In this document: positions 55,723-64,000 of the stretch, one piece after another
Layout: the number at the start of each line of letters is the position of its first letter
Numbering within the stretch: the first letter of the stretch is position 1
Source of the DNA: Liolophura sinensis
Lineage: Eukaryota > Mollusca > Polyplacophora > Chitonida > Chitonidae
Assembly (NCBI RefSeq): GCF_032854445.1
Contig: NC_088297.1
Span: forward strand, 4,465,991 to 4,529,990
Direction of reading: 5' to 3'
DNA: 64,000 nucleotides
Notes under the pieces: model-generated
Databases searched by the model: none
Told to the model about the DNA's origin: nothing
What the model saw: only the letters and a program-made list of their open reading frames with translations
Position numbers and translations under genes: made by a program

Positions 55723-55844
55723 ACATGAAATAGGACAGTTCTCTTATAAAAACAGGAATTATTGTGCCTGACTGTAGTATGTTAGCAGCAGATCTTAGTG
55801 TGACAAAATGTAGAGTGTGAGATCATATTACCAGCGATGGAAGT

Positions 55845-56635
55845 TCCTCTGATGCTGATAAAACATAGTGCCTGAGATCCCATAGCTAGCAATGAAAGCT
55901 CCTGTGATGTTGACAAAACATAGTGCCTGAGATCACATTGCTAGCTATAAAAGTTACTGTGTTGTTGACAAAACATAGTGCCTGAGATCCCATAGCTAGC
56001 AATGAAAGTTCCTGTGATGTTGACAAAACATAGTGCCTGAGATCACATTTCTAGCTATGAAAGCTCCTGTGATGTTGACAACACATAGTGCCTGAGATCA
56101 CATTGCTAGCTATGAAAGTTACTGTGATGTTGACAAAGTTCAGCCTGTGAGATCAAATTTCCTTTGATGGAAGTTCCTGGTGGTATTGATACAGTGTTAC
56201 CTGTGAGATAAAATTGCCAGCGATGGAAGTTTTTGTGATGTGAACAATGGGAGGCATGAGTGGTCACATTGCCAGCAATGAAAGTTCCTGTGATATTGAC
56301 AATATATAACATGTGAGGCCACATTGCTAGAGATGGAAGTTCCAGTTATGTTGACAATATGCAGCATGTGAGTTCCTAAGCACACAGTACCAATGATGGA
56401 AGTGCCTGTGATATTGGTGTAAGTTCCTAAGCACACAGTGCCAATGATGGAAGTGCCTGTGATATTGGTGTAAGTTCCTAAGCACACAGTACCAATGATG
56501 GAAGTGCCTGTGATATTGGTGTAAGTTCCTAAGCACACAGTGCCAGTGATGGAAATGCCTGTGATATTGGTATAAGTTCCTAAGCACACGGTGCCAATGA
56601 TGGAAGTGCCTGTGATATTGAACAAAGATATTACC
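55845..56635 (+). repeat. Two related minisatellites in the probable 3' UTR or flank
   Basis: The first block (55845-56140) has about 60-bp units around GTGATGTTGACAAAACATAG and TGCCTGAGATCACATTGCTA. The second (56370-56620) has a 51-bp unit, AAGTTCCTAAGCACACAGTG with CCAATGATGGAAGTGCCTGT-GATATTGGTGT, four to five copies. Both share GATGGAAGTTCCTGTGATAT-TGAC and are branches of one repeat. The minus-strand periodic ORF (NITGTSIIGTVCLGTYT) is a by-product. Confidence 0.9.
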
Positions 56636-56639
56636 TATA

Positions 56640-57214
56640 AAGACCACAATCTCAGAGAGGCAGACATATCTGTGATATTGACAGTTATATTGCTTGTGAT
56701 GGTTGTGCCAAAGATGGAAGTTTCTGTGATATTACCAAAGCATAGTGCCTCATGTCTTAATACCACAGGAAGAATGTTTCCATGATATTGGCAAAAGAGT
56801 CTATCTTGAGTATCTGATTGTCATAAGTGGTTTTGTGGAATTTGCCCTGGGGCGTACAAAATACAATACATGTATACACATACGTGTAGTTTTGGAGAAT
56901 TAGATGTTTGGGATGACAGCTAGCAATGGAACCCAGTGGGTGTTATTCTTGATACGAGGAAGGTAGAGGATCTCGAGCATAGAATGCACTTCTGGGTGTA
57001 AGAACCCTTTCAACTTTATAGTAAGGAATTGTGAGAGACTCCGTGTGAATGCCAGTTCTACCATACACCATGTGTAAATGAACACAGTGAACTACCAGAC
57101 ATGGATGCCATTCTGAGGACTATGACAGAGGAATGTGAATGTAAGTTGTAGCGTGAATATGGTTCTGTACACATGGGACTGCTGAACAGTTCAGCCATCC
57201 CAAAGACTATGAAA
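56640..57214 (+). other. Flanking sequence, nothing identified
   Basis: Trailing diverged units of the preceding repeat up to about 56790, then single-copy-looking sequence. Confidence 0.4.
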
Positions 57215-57505
57215 CACTGAGCTTGAAAGCACGTCGCACAATGTGTCTGGCTCTGAAGACAACGTAAAAATCAGACATCCCTGTCAGCTTGTCAAACTGG
57301 GTGCGAATGAACACTAAGCTTGAAAGCACGTCGCACAATGTGTCTGGCTCTGAAGACAACATAAAAATCAGACATCCCTGTCAGCTTGTCAAACTGGGTG
57401 CGAATGAGCACTGAGCTTGAAAGCACGTCGCACAATGTGTCTGGCTCTGAAGACAATGTAAAAATCAGACATCCCTGTCAGCTTGTCAAACTGGGTGCGA
57501 ATGCT
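57215..57505 (+). repeat. Tandem repeat, 97-bp unit, 3 copies
   Basis: GCTTGAAAGCACGTCGCACA starts at 57221, 57318 and 57415, each time followed by ATGTGTCTGGCTCTGAAGAC and CAGCTTGTCAAACTGGGTGC. Nearly identical copies, so recent. Confidence 0.95.
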
Positions 57506-58350
57506 GGTCGTACCGTGAAGGTGGATCTGAGGTCAAGGTCAAGTATTGTGACAGACTACAAAGTCAGGCATGTGAATTTTCCTCCAATTGGCTGATTTCA
57601 AACTTTTTTGCGTAAAATTCCCCCGCCCCCAAAAAAAACAAAAACCAAAAGCAGCACACTTTGTTGGAACAGGTGATCGCTAATTTAATTTGGAGGTACA
57701 TGTAGGGTGAGGTATTTTCAGACTTTCTTTCGAATTTCCACACTTTTTTCTAGCCATCAGTTCCCATGCCTGTGATGTGCCTCAATCAACATTGACTACA
57801 TGTATGGACTTCATCATGTACATGAACAAATAAATACATTTTTGTATGTATGGAATTTGACTACAAATACATTTCATGTACAAGTAAAGAAGTGTTTTCA
57901 CTTGTTTGTGGAAGGAAATTAGAAAGTGTTTTAAACTTGAAAGTTTTGTCATTATACTATAACTGTGATAATGTGTATTCAATTTAATTTATTCAGAGCA
58001 AAAAAGTATTATTTGATCAACAGTAACAAACTGTAAATCATTGCTCCAATTCTCCGTACATTTACATTTTAGGCGTACATTTTATGATGAAAATGTATTT
58101 TAATACATTAGTACTGTAACTCATAGATTGATGCAATTTTATTCCTTGGACGGTTAATTTTGTGATATTCCTATTGATGCATTCCTGAAAAAAGAAATGT
58201 AATGTTGCAAGTTTGCTGGTAAACTTCTCTGTTACTGTGTTACTTGTGGGTAGTATACATGTACATTGGGCATAGTGCTTGCTCTTCAACTTCAACTGTG
58301 TGATGTAAAACTGTGTGATGTACAGCAGGACCAATCGTTGTCCGTCCTGG
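57506..58350 (+). other. AT-rich sequence, nothing identified
   Basis: No repeat family or gene recognised. An AATAAA at about 57828 might be a polyadenylation signal for the gene ending at 55722. Confidence 0.35.
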
Positions 58351-58541
58351 GCGATATTTATTTATTTATTTTATTTGATTGGTGTTTTACGCCGTACTCA
58401 AAAATATTTCACTTATATGACGACGGCCAGCATTATGGTGGGAGGAAACTGGGCTGAGCGCGGGGGTAACCCACGACCATCCGCAGGTTGCTGAGAGACC
58501 TTCCCACGTACGGCTGGAGAGGAAGCCAGCATGAGCTGGGT
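58351..58541 (-). mobile_element. SINE family A, 3' two thirds, minus strand
   Basis: ATTTATTTTATTTGATTGGT to CGTACGGCTGGAGAGGAAGC-CAGCATGAGCTGG. The flanks GTGTGATGTACAGCAGGACC (58313) and GTGTGATGTACAGTAGGACA (58571) are similar to each other, so the SINE lies within a short local duplication. Confidence 0.85.
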
Positions 58542-59559
58542 GGGTGATAGTTAAGTGGCTACGTGTTACTGTGTGATGTACAGTAGGACAAATTCTTGTC
58601 CGTCCTGGCTGATAGTTAATGGCTACATGTTTTCATATTTGTTATGTATTTATTTAGAGTTGGTGCTTCTTTCTGTTTATGATTTTTGTGTAAAAAATTG
58701 TGTTTTAATGAATATATACAGAGATGAGAATTGTCAGCAGATTTTAACAGGCTTTTCAGAGTATTTAATCTTCGATCAAAATGTCCAAAACTATAATCGT
58801 TTTCGTAATGGAGGTCGGCTAATAGAAGAAATTTCCTATTTTAATGGAAAAGATTCTCTTCCTTGTATAGCCTATATAGACAGGGAGAGAAAAATGTAAA
58901 AGAAGAAAAGTAAGTTGATGAAGGTGAACTGTCATATTGGTATACTGATTTACCGTATTCAGACATAGATGTGCTTTATAATGTCATCAGTGAGCCAGGT
59001 ACTTGCCAAGATGAAAGTCATCCCTTTATCACTGAACAGGAATTAATGTTATATGTATAAAGAATATCTCTGGCTGGTTTAAACTTGTTGCCCCAAACTG
59101 TGGTCTTGTGATTTGCTGACTCTTTCAAAATTAGTAGGCCTGAATGTATGAATGGGTGGTTATATTATGGCAGTGTTTTTGAAAAACGATAAATTGCTGT
59201 TACCTGACAGTTACTCCATTCTGTTTAGCAGTTCACTGGGATCTGCATGTACATGTAGTGGCGGGGAATATTCAGAGTCTGTCTATGTATCGTGGAAACC
59301 CAGTATAGTATAGACCTTTGGGGGCTACGTTTTTCAAAAAAAAAAAACGAAACAAAATAAATGTCATCACAAGACAAGTCTGTGAAAACTGAGCCTAAAA
59401 ATACCTTGATTTATTGGTCTGTCTGTCCGTCTGTCTATATTCTTATAAATGCTGTCTCTTGAACAATTGTTTGGCCAGGATTATCAAACTAATACCATTG
59501 TTATGCTTCACAAACACTGGATTACTGGCTGTTGTATTACATGTATGTCTGGTGGTTAT
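58542..59559 (+). other. AT-rich sequence with a short unassigned ORF
   Basis: A frame of about 60 codons at 58709-58899 (YRDENCQQILTGFSEYLIFD) is AT-rich and unassigned; possibly a decayed mobile-element fragment. Otherwise no features. Confidence 0.3.
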
Positions 59560-60600
59560 GTGTGACCTGATGCCAGTCACCACACTACACTGTCAAGTGA
59601 TCACATTTCCCTTGGTTAGTGTAACCCACTGTCAAGTGACCACAGTTTACATGTTGTGTGTGACCAAATGTCAGTTACCAAACTGTCAAATGTCCACACT
59701 CCACGTGTTGTGTGACCAGATGTCAGTCACCACACTGTCAACTGTCCACATGTTGTGTGACCAGATGTCAGTCATCACACTGTCAACTGTCCACACTCCA
59801 CGTGTTGTGTAAGGCCAGATGTCAGTCATCACACTGTCAAGTGTTCACATTCCACATGTTGTGTGAGGCCAGATGTCAGTCATCACACGGTCAAGTGTTC
59901 ACATTTTACATGTTGTGTGACCAGATGTCAATCATCACACTGTCAACTGTCCACACTCCACGTGTTGTGTAAGGCCAGATGTCAGTCATCACACTGTCAA
60001 GTGTTCACATTTTACATGTTGTGTGACCAGATGTCAGTCACCACACTGTCAACTGTCCACACTCCACGTGTTGTGTAAGGCCAGATGTCAGTCATCACAC
60101 TGTCAAGTGTCCACATGTCACATGTTATGTGTGACCAGAAGTCAGTCACCACACTGTCAACTGTCCACATTCCACATGTTGTGTGACCAGATGTCAGTTA
60201 CTGCACTGTCAAGCGTCCACACTCCACGTGTTGTGTGTGACCAGATGTCAGTCATCACACTGTCAAGTGGCTGCATCAGGTTATGTGTGTCCTGATGCCA
60301 GTTACAGCACTGTCAAGTTATCACATTTTATATTATATGTGACCCGATGCCAGGGACCTCACTGTCAAGTGATCACATTTTAAAAGTTACGTGTGACCCG
60401 ATGCCAGGGACCTCACTGTCAAGTGATCACATTTTATGTTACGTGTGACCTGATGCCAGGGACCTCACTGTCAAGTGATTACATTTTATGTTACGTGTGA
60501 CCCGATGCCAGGGACCTCACTGTCAAGTGAGCACATTTTATGTTACGTGTGACCTGATGCCAGGGACCTCACTGTCAAGTGAGCACATGTAGGTGGTTAT
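59560..60600 (+). repeat. Minisatellite with several unit lengths, about 20 copies
   Basis: Core GTGTGACCAGATGTCAGTCA followed by CACTGTCAA(C/G)TGTCCACA and, in longer units, CTCCACGTGTTGTGT. Spacing varies between about 40 and 61 bp. The 3' block (60340-60590) is a distinct 52-bp subtype, GACC(C/T)GATGCCAGGGACCTC. Confidence 0.9.
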
Positions 60601-60779
60601 CTGCGATCAGTCACGTGTTAGGTGTACCTAAATATGAGTTACCATCTTGAATGTTATGTGTGGCGAAATGTCAGTTAACTCTGTGTCATGAAGTTACATT
60701 TAACGCTCTTACCTCTGTGGGGCAGTGACAAGTACCATTTTAAAAGTCTTTGGTATGACCCGACCCGGATTTGATCCTG

Positions 60780-60870
60780 GGTCTCCCGACTTCCAGCGAG
60801 TGGGTAATTAGGGTTTGACGTCGTACTTGAAAATTTTTCAGTCATATGACAACGACGGAGTCCATAGAAT
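60780..60870 (-). mobile_element. SINE family B, 3' fragment, minus strand
   Basis: GTTTGACGTCGTACTTGAAA-ATTTTTCAGTCATATGACAA is the reverse complement of the family B 3' end seen at 61790-61840. Confidence 0.7.
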
Positions 60871-60892
60871 GTATGGAATGTGCCTACTAGTT

Positions 60893-61045
60893 GCAGTACT
60901 CCGGCCGTATGTGACAAGGTCTTCCAGCAACCTGCGGATGCTCGTGGCTGTGCTTGGTTTCCTCCCACTATATGCTGGCCGCTGTCCTATAAGTGAAATA
61001 TTCTTGAGTACGGCGTAAAACACCAATCAAATAAATAAATAAATT
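60893..61045 (+). mobile_element. SINE family A, 3' half
   Basis: TACTCCGGCCGTATGTGACA to AACACCAATCAAATAAATAA, 5'-truncated, placed next to an opposite-strand family B fragment. Confidence 0.85.
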
Positions 61046-61104
61046 CCTTTCAGGTCTGATAAGTCTCAGGTGCTGATTAATTATGTTAGTAGGATTATTT
61101 TGAT

Positions 61105-61225
61105 TTTTCTGGCTGCTGTTTAACGCCGTAGGCAAAAATATTTCACAGCTGTTCCATTGGTGAGAGGCACCTGCGCCGTGCTGTGCTAGCACGCTAACCA
61201 ATTGGCCACCAGTGAGCCTCGTCGT
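61105..61225 (-). mobile_element. SINE family A, both ends with an internal deletion, minus strand
   Basis: GCTGCTGTTTAACGCCGTAG-GCAAAAATATTTCACAGC (3' end) joins directly to TTGGTGAGAGGCACCTGCGC ... GCACGCTAACCAATTGGCCA (tRNA-like head). The middle 120 bp are missing. Confidence 0.75.
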
Positions 61226-61509
61226 TGGTAGGATGTACATTACATGCAAAATTCATGCACAATGCAGATTTGCCAAGCTCTGTTTAATAACGTTCTTATA
61301 AAGTTGATTTTGTGGATTATAGACATTTAAAACTGGTATTGGTAGGTTGTTGTTCTTGTAATGAGGGAATTGCCTTAAATGATGAGTACCGGCAAATCAA
61401 GAATTCTAATCGTTCCATTGGATTAAGTTCCATATGTGAATTTTATGGAACGTTGACTTGTATTGAAATCTGTCAAAAATCTGGTGAGATATTCTTGCCT
61501 GTGAATTGA
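61226..61509 (+). other. Intergenic or intronic sequence, nothing identified
   Basis: AT-rich, with a 65-codon ORF (61312) that has no support. Confidence 0.35.
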
Positions 61510-61858
61510 CAGATGCCGATAGCTCAGTTGGTAGAGCGTCCGCTTCAGGAGCAATTCTGGGTCAGGTCAAACCTGGGCCGGGTCACACCGAAGACCTAAG
61601 GAAGACCTAACTGTCTTGCCTGGCGTTCATCATTAAGTGGATAGTGTAACGACTTGTTCACCTGTATCAGTCAGTAAAAGGGCTCGGGTGTAGTGGCTTA
61701 CTTGCCTTCGGTAAGTCCTCTCAGTGAAGCAGCACGAGATAAAAGAGCGCTGGAAATCCGTCCTGCAACAAGGAGGCACATTACGTGCACTTCGTCGTCA
61801 TACGACTGAAAAATTGTTAAGTACGACGCTAACTCCTAAGTACCCACTCACTCTTTGT
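61510..61858 (+). mobile_element. SINE family B, full length
   Basis: tRNA-like head GCCGATAGCTCAGTTGGTAG-AGCGTCCGCTTCAGGAGC with A box, then GGTCAAACCTGGGC (B box), ACTTGCCTTCGGTAAGTCCT, CCTGCAACAAGGAGGCACAT and a 3' end GACTGAAAAATTGTTAAGTA-CGACGCTAACTCC ... CACTCACTC. No intact acceptor stem or CCA-adjacent end, so it is a SINE rather than a tRNA gene. Confidence 0.85.
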
Positions 61859-62825
61859 GAAAGGCTACAATATGTCATCATAATATCTGTTGTAATGTTT
61901 TGATAAAAATACATTTCGCCCGAAAAGGTGAATTTTTACAGGGAAATAAATATCACAATATTTTGGTGCTGAAACTTACATTTTTCCCGTAGGATATCAC
62001 CGGGGTGAAAATTCATAGCGTCGGAATATGTGCAAGCTGAGACACGTTTCAGGTATTCTTTAGTGTGAATCTCATGGTAGCCTGTTCAGGAATCAATACT
62101 ATAAAAAAAAAGAAAAAAAAAACAGCAATAAAAGCAAAAGTTCTTGAGAAAATTAATGGATTTAGCGTCTGTGAGTTGGGATAGGCTTCACAATGTTTGC
62201 CACATAAACTACAACCTTGCTTTTACACAATTTTTGTGTAATTTTTTAAAGTGCTATGAGGGAAAGAGTTAATATATAATATGTAATAATATATAATTAC
62301 GTTTAGTGTTCTCAATAAAGCCCCCCTCCCCCCTCGCTTTTTTTTAATTCAAGGGAGATAGGTATAAAATATTTTGTTGCAAGGAGAGATGAGGGGTTGT
62401 CTCCCTTGCTATGACAAGCTATAGACTACTATGATTACTTATGTTGATCACTAAAACAAGCTGACAACACCTTGTCACTGATTTACAGTAAAGCTACTAG
62501 TTGATGTTGTTGCTGTAGAGTGTCCACATTCAACCATCATCGGCCGTCCATGTAATGTGACTTCCTTGGCAATTTTACATTGTGTTTGTCGAAAACATGC
62601 TTCAGTCCTCGCTTGTACATGTTAGCATATGATAGTAGGCCTACTTTTGCGCCGATTCGTCGAGTCGTAGGCCTATATGGCTTTACTTGCGACAAAAACG
62701 TTATCCCATAAAAGTAATGGTGTTGCGACGTTTCTTTCTGAGATAACGCTTTGCTTGGAAACTCTGCTCATTTTACCTTGTGCAAAGGAACAGTAATCAA
62801 CAAAGGTCAGGAAAGCAGCCTCAAC
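61859..62825 (+). other. Intergenic sequence, candidate promoter/5' UTR at its end
   Basis: AT-rich to about 62480. From 62520 to 62825 it is more CpG-rich and free of repeats (for example GCCGATTCGTCGAGTCGTAG), which would suit a promoter and 5' UTR for the ATG at 62826. No TATA box is evident. Confidence 0.35.
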
Positions 62826-62861
62826 ATGCCGCAAAATAAGGCCTTTCGACCTGATGAAACG
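62826..62861 (+). CDS. Candidate first coding exon of a downstream gene (3' partial)
   Basis: CCTCAACATGC gives a fair start context; the reading is MPQNKAFRPDET, followed by donor ACG/GTAAGG in phase 0. The upstream 300 bp are repeat-poor and CpG-richer. Twelve codons are too few to identify a family, and no second exon is recognised before the window ends. Confidence 0.4.
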
Positions 62862-63019
62862 GTAAGGCGACGAATATTATAGCAAACCACTCACTGGTAC
62901 GCATGATAAATGATACGCATGGGCAGATGCATTAGGATTGACTTGCACCACAATGTTTATCCTATAGAAACGGCTGATAGCTTGGGTATTTATATATCCA
63001 AGACATTAATTAATGTCCA

Positions 63020-63760
63020 TTAATGTTACTGTCGTCGCTGCTCTGGTTTTACTCTCTATGCTGTAAGTCTGTTGCACTGTCGTTGCTGCTCTGGTTTAAC
63101 TCTCTGTGCTGTACGTCTGTCACACTGTCGTCGCTGCTCTGCTTTAACTCCCTGCGCTGTACATCTATCACACTGTCGTCGCTGCTCTGGCTTTACTCTC
63201 TGCTCTGCGGGTCTATCACACTGTCGTCGCTGCTCTGCTTTAACTCCCTGCGTTGTATGTCTATCACACTGTTGTCGCTGTTCTGGTTTTACTCTCGGTG
63301 CTTTACGTCTATCACACTGTCGTCGCTGCTTTGGTTTTACTCTCTATGCTGTACATCTATCCCACTGTCGTCGCTGCTCTGGTTTTACTCTCTATGTTGT
63401 ACGTCTATCACACTGTTGTCGCTGCTCTGGTTTTACTCTCTCTGCGCTGCAGGCCTATCACAATGTGGTCGCTGCTCTGGTTTTACTCTCTGAGCTGTAC
63501 GCCTGTCACACTGTCGTCGCCGCTCTGGTTTTACTCTCTCTGCGCTGCAGACCTATCACAATGTGGTCGCTGCTCTGGTTTTACTCTCTGAGCTGTACGT
63601 CTGTCACACTGTCGTCGCCGCTCTGGTTTTACTCTCTATGCTGTACGTCTGTCACACTGTCGTCGCTGCTCTGGTTTTACTCTATGCTGTGCGTCTATCA
63701 CACTGTTGTCGCCGCTCTGGTTTTACTCTCTGTGCTGTATGTCTGTCACACTGTCGGACT
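63020..63760 (+). repeat. Minisatellite, 48-bp unit, about 15 copies
   Basis: The unit contains CTGTCGTCGCTGCTCTGGTT and TTACTCTCTATGCTGTACGT-CTATCACA. It is GC-richer than its surroundings and open in all three + frames (up to 255 codons), as expected for a 16-codon unit without stops. Non-coding in my view. Confidence 0.93.
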
Positions 63761-64000
63761 GGCAATCTGGTTACCTGAAAGTCTTCTACCAGAGTCAGTG
63801 GGCACGGTTATGTGGGCCATTGGACCCGTCTGCCGCTGAGGTACTGTGTACTAGTCTGGGGCACAGGTGAAATATTCTATGATATGAGTTGTCTTTTATA
63901 ATATATGTTTGGTTTAGAATTTTGGTAGCCAAAATGCTTCTTCAACCATATCGAATTATGCAATTCCATCTGATTAAATAACAAATTTTCATCAACCAGC
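63761..64000 (+). other. End of window, nothing identified
   Basis: Single-copy-looking AT-rich sequence. Confidence 0.4.

Noticed and set aside
61510-61590. Functional tRNA gene
   Set aside because: A and B boxes are present but the acceptor stem does not close and the sequence continues into a SINE body with a family-specific tail.
63023-63839. 255-codon ORF near the window end (leucine/cysteine-rich, membrane-like)
   Set aside because: It is the translation of a 48-bp array open in three frames; hydrophobicity results from CTGCTCTGG-type units.
1-64000. A bias of repeat units to multiples of three as a sign of coding origin
   Set aside because: Among the units I measured (23, 35, 38, 44, 48, 51, 52, 54, 63, 78, 83/84, 84, 97, 99, 134, 154, 160) the share divisible by three is not far above one third, and such arrays are more noticeable because they give long ORFs.

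Overview
The window is animal nuclear DNA, most likely from a mollusc. It has GT-AG introns of kilobase size, several tRNA-derived SINE families of the type common in bivalves and gastropods (3' ends reading AACACCAATCAAATAAATAA or GACGTTAAACCCC...CACTCACTCA), many short TACATGTA palindromes and a very heavy minisatellite load. The species cannot be fixed from the sequence.

The main gene is on the + strand and encodes a cytosolic carboxypeptidase of the AGBL2/AGBL3 (CCP2/CCP3) group, M14D metallopeptidases that trim glutamate from tubulin tails. Its 5' end lies outside the window. Exons at 181-849, 13049-13238, 16246-16401, 17562-17640, 19126-19204, 21252-21435, 23922-24046, 24271-24459, 25301-25447, 28829-28974 and 29249-29347 encode the N-terminal region and the whole peptidase domain (HPGES zinc motif, [28 protein letters not shown]). 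Exons at 34188, 35402, 36838 and 39334 encode a low-complexity basic/acidic tail, with a stop codon at 40230. A second group of phase-compatible exons (44399 to 55722) is either a longer C-terminus of the same gene, reached by skipping or splicing out of the 39334 exon, or a separate gene. A short ATG exon with a good donor at 62826-62861 may start the next gene.

About one third of the window is tandem repeat: at least 18 arrays with units of 23 to 160 bp, almost all intronic. The largest are 3128-6627 (about 42 x 83 bp), 31235-33885 (84 bp), 9328-10893 (78 bp), 26588-27975 (99 bp), 29520-30800 (51 bp), 19285-20395 (38 bp) and 21890-22975 (23 bp). The unit of many arrays is divisible by three, so they produce long apparent ORFs, often on both strands; I treat these as non-coding.

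The most notable observations are these. (1) An array at 16402-17200 was built from the end of the preceding coding exon together with its splice donor. It gives eleven donors in a row and candidate mini-exons of 14 or 32 nt, and inclusion of one of them would repair a +1 frame break in that exon. (2) Two arrays at 19285-20925 were seeded by the adjacent exon 19126-19204. (3) Two copies of one long-TIR MITE-like element (21598-23125 and 45065-46875) have each grown a different internal satellite, one of them a cluster of CRE-like TGACGTCA sites. (4) Several minisatellites show higher-order structure. I see no bacterial genes, CRISPR, rRNA or intact functional tRNA, and no clear new multi-gene system.
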